A stretch of 40,824 nucleotides of DNA. It comes from an uncultured Gammaproteobacteria bacterium. Lineage in GTDB: Bacteria; Pseudomonadota; Gammaproteobacteria; Arenicellales; Poriferihabitantaceae. The notes under the pieces were generated by a model. The model was not told where the DNA came from, did not search any database, and saw only the letters and a program-made list of their open reading frames with translations. Below, one piece after another: positions 33,640-40,824 of this stretch. The stretch spans positions 1 through 40,824 of the forward strand of contig CALKKV010000001.1 of the NCBI GenBank assembly GCA_937992195.1. Direction: 5' to 3'. A program made the translations under genes and the position numbers. Position 1 is the first letter of the stretch; every line of letters begins with the position of its first letter.

Positions 33640-35697
33640 ATGCGTGATCCGCGATACGATATTCTGTTTGAGCCACTGAAAATTGGTCCTGTTACCGCAA
33701 AGAACCGTTTTTACCAGGTGCCTCATTGCACCGGCCTTGGCTGGTTGCGACCACGAATGGTCGCGGAGCTTCGAGGGATTAAGGCCGAGGGCGGTTGGGG
33801 CGTAGTCTGCACAGAGTACTGTTCTATTCATCCGACTTCAGATGATTTGCCGCATCCTTACGCGTCGTTATGGGATCAAGGAGATATAAAAGCCCATGGA
33901 TTGATGACTGAGAAAGTGCATGCCCACGACGCATTGGCGGGCGTTGAGTTATGGGCAGGTGGTGCGCGAGCCGCAAATTTATTTACCTATGAAACACCGC
34001 TAGATGTTGATAGCCGGCCCAATGCCGCTGGTGTACCAAATCAAACCCGTGCGATGGATAAGGAAGACATTCGAGAGTTAAGACGTTGGCATCGCAATGC
34101 GGCGCTTCGCGCTAAAGAAGCCGGTTTTGATATTGTTTATGTATACGCCACCCATCACTATCTGTTGTCCCATTTTCTTTCACCAAACAACAATAATCGA
34201 ATTGATGAATATGGCGGGTCTCTGGAAAACAGAGTGCGTTTGGTAAAAGAGCTGATAGAGGAAACCCAAGAAGCGGTTGGAGATACGTGTGCGGTTGCAG
34301 TTCGGTTTTCTGCTGATATGCCGGGTGGTTCTATCGGTGAGCCAGTTATCGGGGAACGTCAGGAAATGTTTTCCATGCTGGCCGAGCTTCCCGATCTTTG
34401 GGACATCAATATTGACGATTATTCACAGGAGATGGGGGTTTCTCGCTTTGTGAAAGAAGCCTCACTAGAGGCACATATGTCTTGGATCAAGTCGTTAACA
34501 AGTAAGCCAGTGGTAACGGTTGGGCGATTTACTTCGCCAGACACCATGGTTTCTCAAATAAAACGTGGTGTGGTGGATCTGATTGGCGCAGCGAGGCCCT
34601 CTATTGCTGATCCATTCTTGCCAATGAAAATTGAACAAGGGCGATTAGAAGATATCCGTGAATGTATCGGATGCAATATCTGTTATTCCGGAGACAGTAA
34701 AGGTACACCGATTCGGTGTACACAAAATCCAACCATTAGCGAAGAGTGGAGACGTGACTGGCATCCGGAAAAGATTGCAGCCAAAGGCTCGGATGCGAGG
34801 GTACTTGTGGTGGGTGCCGGCCCGGCAGGATTGGAGGCAAGCAGGGCGTTGGGTCTTCGCGGCTACGAGGTGCTGCTCGCAGAAGCAAGTCGAACTCTGG
34901 GGGGCAGGGTTTCGCGCGAATCAAGGTTGCCAGGGTTGAGCGAATGGGCCAGAGTGAGAGACTACAGGCAGCAACAAATACAGTCGATGGAAAATGTTCA
35001 GGTGTTTCTGGAAAGCAAAATGGGTGTTGATGACGTTATTGAGACGAATGCAGATCATGTTGTCATTGCCACCGGTGCGCTATGGCGTCGAGATGGAGTT
35101 GGCTTGTCTGTCGGGCGGCCCATAGAAAAATTGCAGCCGGGACCAAGCCTTTTTTCTCCGGATGACATTATGGAGGGTAAGTTGCCTACTGGAGCAACCG
35201 TTGTTTATGACGATGATCACTACTATATGGCAAATGTGATTGCTGAAAAATTATCCGAGTTGCAGGTGCCCGTAGTTTTCGTTACGCCAGAATCTAAAGT
35301 AAGCGCATGGGGTGCAATGACGGCGGAGCAGGGGCGTGTGCAAAAAAGATTGCTGGAACTGGGCGTTACGATTATCACTGGTCATACACTATCCGCATTT
35401 GACGGCGAGCAAACAACAATTGAATGTGTGTACAGCGGAAACTTGCGCGTACTAGATGTTGCTTCTTTGGTTACCGTAACTTCAAGGTCGAGCGAAGATA
35501 CACTGTTTCATGCGCTTAGAATGAAAGAGGCAGATTCTCAGGGCTTTGCGCCTAAATCGATTATGCGAATTGGGGACTGCGAAGCGCCTTCAATTATCGC
35601 AGGTGCGGTTTTTTCTGGTCATCGTTATGCACGTGAATTGGATGCTGAAGTCAATGTAGACGCTCGTATTAAATACGACCGCGTGTTTTTTGAATAA
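33640..35697 (+). CDS. Trimethylamine dehydrogenase-like iron-sulfur flavoprotein
   Basis: A 685-residue protein with the TMADH order: FMN barrel (1-335), Fe4S4 site C342, C345, C348, C360 and a C-terminal ADP/FAD-type half from GAGPAG (392-397). The opening RDPRYDILFEPLKIGP and RFYQVPHC(30) fit TMADH, in which Cys30 carries covalent FMN. Y60 (TEYCS) is also kept. Pocket residues differ: W264 of TMADH is absent (IDDYSQEMG), and W355 is replaced by D352. An Asp there resembles histamine dehydrogenase. Substrate is probably a secondary or tertiary amine or a quaternary-derived compound other than trimethylamine. The N-terminus equals that of TMADH, so the start is firm although no SD is visible. 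Confidence 0.9.
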   Translation: MRDPRYDILFEPLKIGPVTAKNRFYQVPHCTGLGWLRPRMVAELRGIKAEGGWGVVCTEYCSIHPTSDDLPHPYASLWDQGDIKAHGLMTEKVHAHDALAGVELWAGGARAANLFTYETPLDVDSRPNAAGVPNQTRAMDKEDIRELRRWHRNAALRAKEAGFDIVYVYATHHYLLSHFLSPNNNNRIDEYGGSLENRVRLVKELIEETQEAVGDTCAVAVRFSADMPGGSIGEPVIGERQEMFSMLAELPDLWDINIDDYSQEMGVSRFVKEASLEAHMSWIKSLTSKPVVTVGRFTSPDTMVSQIKRGVVDLIGAARPSIADPFLPMKIEQGRLEDIRECIGCNICYSGDSKGTPIRCTQNPTISEEWRRDWHPEKIAAKGSDARVLVVGAGPAGLEASRALGLRGYEVLLAEASRTLGGRVSRESRLPGLSEWARVRDYRQQQIQSMENVQVFLESKMGVDDVIETNADHVVIATGALWRRDGVGLSVGRPIEKLQPGPSLFSPDDIMEGKLPTGATVVYDDDHYYMANVIAEKLSELQVPVVFVTPESKVSAWGAMTAEQGRVQKRLLELGVTIITGHTLSAFDGEQTTIECVYSGNLRVLDVASLVTVTSRSSEDTLFHALRMKEADSQGFAPKSIMRIGDCEAPSIIAGAVFSGHRYARELDAEVNVDARIKYDRVFFE

Positions 35698-35822
35698 AGA
35701 AGTTGTTTAGGAGGGCAGGTAAAACCAGGCTATTATCCTCTGGATTGGCAGTTACGATGACACTAGAATAAAAAATTCGCATACAAAAAACGTAGGCTGT
35801 ATTTGATAAACAGGACTTAAAA

Positions 35823-36422
35823 ATGAAAATTTTATTGATCGGCGCTAGCGGGGATATTGGGAAAGCTGCGTATTCTGAGCTTTCTAAGCGTCATGAAATT
35901 ATAACTGTGGGTAGAAACAGTGGCGACATTCGTGCAGATCTGTGTAGTAAAAGCTCTATCGTCGCTATGTATGAACAGGTGGGAGATTTGGACGCAGTTG
36001 TGACAACTGCGGGAAACGTACATTTCGGTCGATTGACCGAGTTCACTGAAGAACAGTTTATGCTTGGTCTAAAGGACAAGGTGATGGGACAAATCAATCT
36101 TGTTCTTGAGGGAATTAAATACGTGAATGAACAGGGTTCTTTCACGCTTACTACCGGTGTGTTGAATCGAGACCCAATTTTAATGGGCGCGGGGGCGGCT
36201 ACCGCGAATGGAGCTGTTGACGGATTTGTATTGGGAGCTGCTGCCGAAATGCCGCGGGGGATCCGGATCAATGTTGTCAGCCCTGGCTTACTTGACACTT
36301 CTGAAGAGCGGTATGGCCAGTTTTTCCCAGGCCATGAGAGAGTGGCGTCTGGACGTGTTGGGTTAGCCTATTCGAAGAGCGTCGAGGGTATTGGATCCGG
36401 AAAAGTTATTATTGTGGAATAA
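35823..36422 (+). CDS. Short atypical SDR (Lin1944-like), no catalytic tyrosine
   Basis: A 199-residue Rossmann protein with LLIGASGDIGKAAYSEL at the N-terminus and VTTAGNVHFG in place of NNAG. The usual Y-x3-K is changed to A-x3-G (AATANGAVDGF), as in the Lin1944-like group of short SDRs. The end IRINVVSPGLLDTS is standard. Catalysis is thus uncertain; it may bind NADP(H) as a reductase of unknown type or as a sensor. It stands between the amine-dehydrogenase-like gene (125 bases) and the FMN reductase. Confidence 0.85.
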   Translation: MKILLIGASGDIGKAAYSELSKRHEIITVGRNSGDIRADLCSKSSIVAMYEQVGDLDAVVTTAGNVHFGRLTEFTEEQFMLGLKDKVMGQINLVLEGIKYVNEQGSFTLTTGVLNRDPILMGAGAATANGAVDGFVLGAAAEMPRGIRINVVSPGLLDTSEERYGQFFPGHERVASGRVGLAYSKSVEGIGSGKVIIVE

Positions 36423-36619
36423 TCCTCTTCCGCTACACGTTAGGAACGTTCGTCTTAATTTCCTCGCTTCCCCCGATTTGAAAATCCTTCCTGGTTAACT
36501 TGCTTGTTCAATACTGCAGCAAAATTATTTTTATGATTCTGAAGAGCAACAGAAGAATGCGAAACGGAACATGCTCCTAAAATATCTGCCATAAATGTTC
36601 TTAAATTAGATAAATACCC

Positions 36620-37147
36620 ATGAAAAAAGTAATCGCCTTTGGCGCAAGTACAAGCAGTAAGTCAATCAACAAAGCCCTGGCTGCGTATGCAGCTTCGCTG
36701 ATCGAATCCGCGGAGATAGAAGTATTGGATCTCAATGATTTTGAACTACCAATGTTTAGCGCGGATAAGGAAATAGAGATTGGGCAACCGGAACCCGCTA
36801 AGCGCTTTTTACGGAAGATTCAGCAGGCTGATGGTCTGGTTATTTCATTTGCCGCGCATAATGGATCATATGCAGCTGCTTATAAAAATCTGTTTGACTG
36901 GTGTTCGAGAATCGAGAAGGCGGTTTATCAAGGAAAGCCGGCGGTTTTTCTTGCAACCTCGCCAGGAAAGGGCGGAGCGCAAAGTGTGCTGGATCTTGCA
37001 CTTCAGTCCGCGCCTTTTTTTGGCGCGGAAGTTAAGGGCAGCCTTTCAGTTCCGGACTTCTACGACAATTTTGATCTCGATGCCGGTGTGATGAAGAGTC
37101 AGGATATATTGCAAAAACTATTAGCGGAGGCGAAGCGTATTTTTTGA
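36620..37147 (+). CDS. NAD(P)H-dependent FMN reductase (flavodoxin-like)
   Basis: A 175-residue flavodoxin-fold enzyme. The phosphate loop is FGASTSSKSINKALA, and the flavin-contact segment is HNGSYAAAYKNLFDWCSR, typical of the FMN_red family (azoreductase/ArsH/SsuE-type). It reduces FMN or quinones with NAD(P)H in the cytoplasm. It is monocistronic by spacing (197 bases before, 183 after). It could supply reduced flavin or electrons to neighbouring enzymes, which is inferred. Confidence 0.88.
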   Translation: MKKVIAFGASTSSKSINKALAAYAASLIESAEIEVLDLNDFELPMFSADKEIEIGQPEPAKRFLRKIQQADGLVISFAAHNGSYAAAYKNLFDWCSRIEKAVYQGKPAVFLATSPGKGGAQSVLDLALQSAPFFGAEVKGSLSVPDFYDNFDLDAGVMKSQDILQKLLAEAKRIF

Positions 37148-37232
37148 CATTCGGCAGAGCTAATCTCATTCTGATAACGAAATTCGGACGCGATCGGCTA
37201 CAACATATTTTAAGATTTTTAGTAACCAAAGC

Positions 37233-37261
37233 TTGCATTCGTAAATACGAATCATTATTAT
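37233..37261 (+). promoter_or_regulatory. Promoter with palindromic operator upstream of the ankyrin-DUF2325 pair
   Basis: A -35-like TTGCAT (37233-37238) and a -10 TATTAT (37256-37261) are 17 bases apart. Between them, and overlapping the -35, is the perfect palindrome ATTCGTA-AA-TACGAAT (37237-37252). A repressor bound there would block polymerase. The stretch 37241-37259 also matches about 13 of 19 positions of the E. coli Fur consensus as I recall it. The ankyrin start is 70 bases downstream. Confidence 0.5.
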
Positions 37262-37330
37262 TTAGATTAATTCTGTAGAAGCAGCCTTTTACCGCTGTTC
37301 TGCAAGACACGAACGATCTGGATAGTAAAG

Positions 37331-37810
37331 ATGAAAAGTCGAACAGGCGCTGCGCTCAAATATTGGCCACAAACGGTCACAAACCCTCAAACGGTCACGG
37401 AGTTTTTAGTCGCGATAGCACTTAATCGATTCCGCGCGGTGCGTTTTTACATCGAGGAGCTTGGATTGCATCCTGACGAGACAACAGCCAATCGACCAAC
37501 CGCTTTGTGTTATGCCGTTCTGCAAAGGGATCGCTGCTTGATGCAGTATCTTCTACTAAAGGGCGCAGATATAAACAAATCAGATCAAAAGGGTATGGCG
37601 CCGATACATTATGCAACTTTAAGCGGCTGTCGATTTTGTGTTTTGTATCTTTTGCAAAGTGGGGCTGACGTAAATCAAGAAAACCTAGCAGGCAAAACGC
37701 CGTTTGCACTTTGCGCTGATCGAACAGATTTATTGGCGATACAAATTCTTTTAAGGCGCTACGGAGCCGGATTAACCAAGTCGGTTAAATCCAATTGCGA
37801 CATACATTAA
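37331..37810 (+). CDS. Ankyrin-repeat protein
   Basis: A 159-residue protein. Ankyrin repeats are clear at about residues 55-87 (TALCYAVLQRDRCLMQYLLLKGADIN), 88-120 (APIHYATLSGCRFCVLYLLQSGADVN) and a partial one at 121-150 (TPFALCADRTDLLAIQILLRRYGA). The first 30 residues are not assigned. Such repeats bind other proteins. It is followed after 12 bases by the DUF2325 gene, so the partner is likely that protein or its target. No signal peptide is visible, so it is probably cytoplasmic. Confidence 0.86.
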   Translation: MKSRTGAALKYWPQTVTNPQTVTEFLVAIALNRFRAVRFYIEELGLHPDETTANRPTALCYAVLQRDRCLMQYLLLKGADINKSDQKGMAPIHYATLSGCRFCVLYLLQSGADVNQENLAGKTPFALCADRTDLLAIQILLRRYGAGLTKSVKSNCDIH

Positions 37811-37822
37811 GGCGTTTTTCAT

Positions 37823-39094
37823 ATGTGTGAGAATTGCCTTTCGAAGAACGCGTTAACAAACCAGCAGGCGAACCCGGAAGCAGAGATTTTCACACGCTTT
37901 GATATACCTGACTCTGTCACAGAGAATGAGGCGTATAGAAAACGTAGACCTAAATTATGGGAGCTTGAGTTGGATCTGCATTGCTCCATTATTGGAACCT
38001 GTGTTCCGCTAACAAAGCTCAGAAAAATATATGAAAAAGTTAGCGGTTCTGGCAGTGATCATCTTTCAGATTATCAATTGCATAACCTTTTTGTTTCTTC
38101 AGCAGAGCGCGCGCAGGTTGGCATTAAAATGTTGCATAAGTATTTGGAAAAAACCTATGCCGGTGCAGTGGCTAGGTCAAAAAATCTCAAAAGCGAGGGA
38201 GAGTTAGAAGGTTTCTGGGATGATTGTGTAAAAAATGGGGAGATTGCAGCAGGATACTGGTCAGTAATGACCCACCAGAGCGTCACAAGCGCGCTCGGTA
38301 ATAAGGTGTTTGGTGCGGTGCATATGTTTTCGCACTTGGCGGGTCGGAAACTGCAGGCGGAAACGGCTAGAAGTAAAACCTCAAGAAAGGAGGTACTTGA
38401 ACTAAAAACTATATTAGCAAGGAAAGAGTCTGACATTCTGGAATTGCAAAAAAAGTTAAGCGTGAAAGAAGTTATGCAGTCTGAATTACGGCTTCAGCTA
38501 CGCAATGAACAACAAAAAAATGGCGACTATAGCGAGCAGCTTCAAACGCTGTCTTCTAACAGTGTCTTAACCAAAGCAAACAAGCAGATTAAGAGGCTTG
38601 AAAAGGAGTTGCACAATTATAGAAATCAAGACGACAACGAGAGTGAAGGCGTTTGCAAGAAGGAGAGATTCGTTGTTGATTCGCAGCCTTTGTCAATTGA
38701 TGAGACCTCTCAGCCGCCGATACCTGATACAACAACAATGGAGAGGTGTACGGAAGCGGATAATGATCTTTGTGGTCACTGTGTTTTATACGTCGGTGGG
38801 CAATCTGGCAATCAGTCGAATTTTCGTGAGATTGTGGAAACAAGAAATGGTACATTTCTCTATCATGATGGTGGCCGCGAAGATTCTAGACAAAGGCTGA
38901 CCACGATGTTGGGAAGAGCCGATGCGGTAATCTGTCCGGTTAGCTGTGTCAGCCATAGTGCGACCCATAAGATAAAAAAGATTTGTACGCGGAAAGAGAA
39001 AAAAATGATCTGGATCAAGAGCCCAAGCCTTGCTGCTTTTAACGCTGCTTTACACGAAGTAAAGCAGGAACAACCTGTTGTTGTCTCTCAATAG
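37823..39094 (+). CDS. DUF2325 protein with coiled coil and cysteine motifs
   Basis: A 423-residue protein. It starts MCENC, a Cys-x2-Cys pair. Residues about 40-190 are a helical domain with a histidine (ELDLHCSIIGTC) that I do not recognise. Residues 190-280 are a coiled coil (EVLELKTILARKESDILELQ and on). The final part from about residue 325 is DUF2325: VLYVGGQSGNQSNFREIVE, FLYHDGG, LGRADAVICPVSCVSHSA and KKMIWIKSPS. DUF2325 has no known activity; its Rossmann-like form and cysteines suggest a redox or metal role. It is in one operon with the ankyrin gene, behind a palindrome-bearing promoter. Confidence 0.83.
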   Translation: MCENCLSKNALTNQQANPEAEIFTRFDIPDSVTENEAYRKRRPKLWELELDLHCSIIGTCVPLTKLRKIYEKVSGSGSDHLSDYQLHNLFVSSAERAQVGIKMLHKYLEKTYAGAVARSKNLKSEGELEGFWDDCVKNGEIAAGYWSVMTHQSVTSALGNKVFGAVHMFSHLAGRKLQAETARSKTSRKEVLELKTILARKESDILELQKKLSVKEVMQSELRLQLRNEQQKNGDYSEQLQTLSSNSVLTKANKQIKRLEKELHNYRNQDDNESEGVCKKERFVVDSQPLSIDETSQPPIPDTTTMERCTEADNDLCGHCVLYVGGQSGNQSNFREIVETRNGTFLYHDGGREDSRQRLTTMLGRADAVICPVSCVSHSATHKIKKICTRKEKKMIWIKSPSLAAFNAALHEVKQEQPVVVSQ

Positions 39095-39140
39095 TTCTGC
39101 GAAGAATCGCCTGTCTTCGATATGGTCTGGTTCCGACCGG

Positions 39141-40001
39141 ATGCGAAGTATTGTTTTTGTATTGTGCTCGGTGGCGTTATTTTCGGTTACCTCGTTACTA
39201 GCGAAAATGCTCGGTGGTGAGCACGCTTCTAACCCACTCAATCCTTTCCAAATATCCGGATTTAGATTTGTTATAGCTTTTCTAACTATCGCTTTGGTTT
39301 TGTATTGGAGAAACGCCTCGGTTAGAAACATTCAATGGGGTTTGCATATCGGCAGATCCGTGTTTGGCTGGTTGGGAGTGACCTGTCTGTTTGGTGCGGC
39401 AACCCAAATCCCACTAGCAGATGCCAATGCAATCAGTTTTTTGAGTGTGATTGTCGCCATGGCGCTTTCGGTGTTCTGGTTGGGAGAAAAGGTCGGAGTT
39501 CGAAGGTGGTCAGCGGCTGGGATTGCCTTGCTCGGGGCACTTTTGATCGCTCGGCCAGGCACTTCCGCTTTCGACATCGCTGCGATTATTGCTTTTTTAG
39601 CGGCACTGTTTATTGGAATTGAAGCGATCTTTTTGAAAAAGCTAAGCAACAGAGACGACCCAATACAAATACTGTTTTGTAATAATATGATTGGGGCCGC
39701 GCTTTCAATTGTTGCACTGTTTATTGTATGGAAAACGCCTTCATTGATGCAGCTAGCAGGTTTAGTTGCGATTGGCGTCATTATGTTGCTTGCGCAATTC
39801 CTTAATATTCTTGCCTTGCAACAAGAAGAAGCGTCATTCCTGATGCCATTTTGGTATGCGACTCCCGTGTTTTCGGCGGTTTATGATTACCTACTGTTTA
39901 ATCAGATCGTATCTACGTGGAGCGCCGCTGGTATGATGCTGATCTTTATCGGTGGCGTGATTATTTCTCTGCGTAGTCGTCCGTCGTTTTCAAAAAGATG
40001 A
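39141..40001 (+). CDS. EamA-family (DMT superfamily) permease
   Basis: A 286-residue protein when started at the ATG at 39141; the frame opens at a TTG at 39078 inside the previous gene. Ten hydrophobic segments form two EamA repeats. Marks are LFSVTSLLAKMLGGEHASNP, IPLADANAISFLSVIVAMAL and the second-repeat EEASFLMPFWYATPVFSAVYDYLLF. It lies 46 bases after the DUF2325 gene and may share its transcript. Substrate unknown. It is the fourth EamA protein in the window. Confidence 0.9.
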   Translation: MRSIVFVLCSVALFSVTSLLAKMLGGEHASNPLNPFQISGFRFVIAFLTIALVLYWRNASVRNIQWGLHIGRSVFGWLGVTCLFGAATQIPLADANAISFLSVIVAMALSVFWLGEKVGVRRWSAAGIALLGALLIARPGTSAFDIAAIIAFLAALFIGIEAIFLKKLSNRDDPIQILFCNNMIGAALSIVALFIVWKTPSLMQLAGLVAIGVIMLLAQFLNILALQQEEASFLMPFWYATPVFSAVYDYLLFNQIVSTWSAAGMMLIFIGGVIISLRSRPSFSKR

Positions 40002-40083
40002 AATCTAGTAGAATCTTCTTACAGATATAGCGTTGTTTCCCAAACAGCAGACAAAAATTAAATCCAATACATAACAGCTAGTC

Positions 40084-40749
40084 ATGCAATCCTTGTCAGA
40101 AATAGATCAGATTATTCGCAACCGAAAAACTAGTAAGGTGCTGTCATCGACCCCATTAGAAGGTGGGTTGGATAGAGACCTGCTGAAGGAAATGATTGAA
40201 ACTGCAGGCACCGCGCCGTTTCATATTGCCGCTGCAACCGAGCATCGAGAAGGCGATCAGGATTCTTATTCACCCTGGCGTTTTCACATTGTTGACAAAG
40301 CGGTTTGTTTGGCATTAAGACAATATCTAATTGATCAGGAAGACCATAGCAAAGTGCCCAACATGCTAGCGGCGACAGATACCTTGATACAGGTTACCTG
40401 GTGTCCGGATCCAGTTGATCCTGGCTTTACCTTAACCGAACGCTGGGAGTATTGTCCTTCGAGAAATAATATGGAGCACATTGCGGCAACCGCGGCAGCA
40501 GTACAAAATTTATTGTTAGTTGCGACAGAGCGCGGAATTGCCAGCTACTGGTCGAGTGGCGGCCCATTGAGATCAGATTCCATTTTTGAAAAGCTGGGTA
40601 TTCCAACAAACCAGGTATTGTTGGGCTCTGTCTTTCTTTTTGCCAATGTACTGCAGGCAGAAGAAGTGGAAATAAAGCCAGGCAAGATGCGGGATAAAAA
40701 AGGAAATATCGATAGCTGGGCACGTTGGGTGGAGAAGCTCCATCCATAG
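40084..40749 (+). CDS. Nitroreductase-family flavoprotein
   Basis: A 221-residue protein of the FMN nitroreductase fold. It has the opening IIRNRKTSKVLSSTPL (R-R/K-S/T-x-R-type start), LKEMIETAGTAPF, SPWRFHIV, and HIAATAAAVQNLLLVATERGIASYWSSGG, the usual FMN-contact helix. It reduces nitro-compounds, quinones or enones with NAD(P)H, or acts in an unknown oxidation. The gap of 82 bases after the EamA gene leaves co-transcription open. Confidence 0.87.
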   Translation: MQSLSEIDQIIRNRKTSKVLSSTPLEGGLDRDLLKEMIETAGTAPFHIAAATEHREGDQDSYSPWRFHIVDKAVCLALRQYLIDQEDHSKVPNMLAATDTLIQVTWCPDPVDPGFTLTERWEYCPSRNNMEHIAATAAAVQNLLLVATERGIASYWSSGGPLRSDSIFEKLGIPTNQVLLGSVFLFANVLQAEEVEIKPGKMRDKKGNIDSWARWVEKLHP

Positions 40750-40824
40750 AATCCGAAGCGCAGCGGTTTGCTAAAGTTAAATCGCAACAAGTTCGGTATG
40801 GGATCGTAGCTTTAGTCTCGCATA

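Overview
The window reads as chromosomal DNA of a free-living, probably marine, heterotrophic gammaproteobacterium. The evidence is close family resemblance of several proteins (for example a cyclopropane fatty acid synthase very like the E. coli enzyme), moderate GC, a large share of transport and catabolic genes (a TRAP transporter, four EamA permeases, protocatechuate ring cleavage, an amine-dehydrogenase-like flavoprotein) and no plasmid or phage genes. The only mobile trace is a frameshifted IS30-type transposase tail at the left edge. No rRNA, tRNA or CRISPR was seen.

Layout. 1-3180: IS30 remnant, Lrp/AsnC regulator, then a divergent universal stress protein plus AGCS alanine/glycine symporter pair closed by a strong terminator. 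3190-6094: a PspA/IM30-like coiled-coil protein overlapping an unknown polytopic membrane protein, divergent from an XRE-type regulator, which looks like a small envelope-stress module. 6137-8572: threonine aldolase, a membrane-anchored metallo-beta-lactamase-fold hydrolase, and a 48-residue single-TM protein. 8762-14523 (minus strand): KduD-like dehydrogenase, TRAP receptor and two permeases, and a DoeB-like zinc deacylase, with a strong hairpin between receptor and permease genes. 14819-19235: cyclopropane synthase, VOC protein, TauD-like dioxygenase and two convergent EamA permeases.

19486-28746 is a long minus-strand run: Tat-type aldo-keto reductase, DUF6064 membrane protein, a three-domain Rid protein, an APH-type kinase fused to a class-III PLP enzyme, a gamma-glutamylcyclotransferase-like protein, an EamA permease, an FAD monooxygenase and a secreted metallo-hydrolase. 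The kinase/PLP fusion resembles the hydroxylysine kinase plus phospho-lyase pair joined in one chain. Such a lyase releases an enamine or imine, and Rid proteins act on such species, so this is the most coherent candidate for a little-described pathway: degradation of an amino alcohol. The Rid domains, however, lack the canonical catalytic arginine.

28926-35697 carries aromatic and amine catabolism: an SDR, a 57-residue basic protein, LigI (PDC lactonase) divergent from LigA-LigB (protocatechuate 4,5-dioxygenase), a type I dehydroquinate dehydratase with an extra C-terminal region, and a trimethylamine-dehydrogenase-like iron-sulfur flavoprotein with an altered substrate pocket. 35823-40749 holds a Lin1944-like SDR, an FMN reductase, an ankyrin protein plus DUF2325 pair behind a promoter with a perfect palindrome in its spacer, another EamA permease and a nitroreductase-family protein.

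Several start codons were moved inward from the longest open frame on the basis of family alignment or ribosome binding site. All family assignments come from reading motifs; no database search was run.
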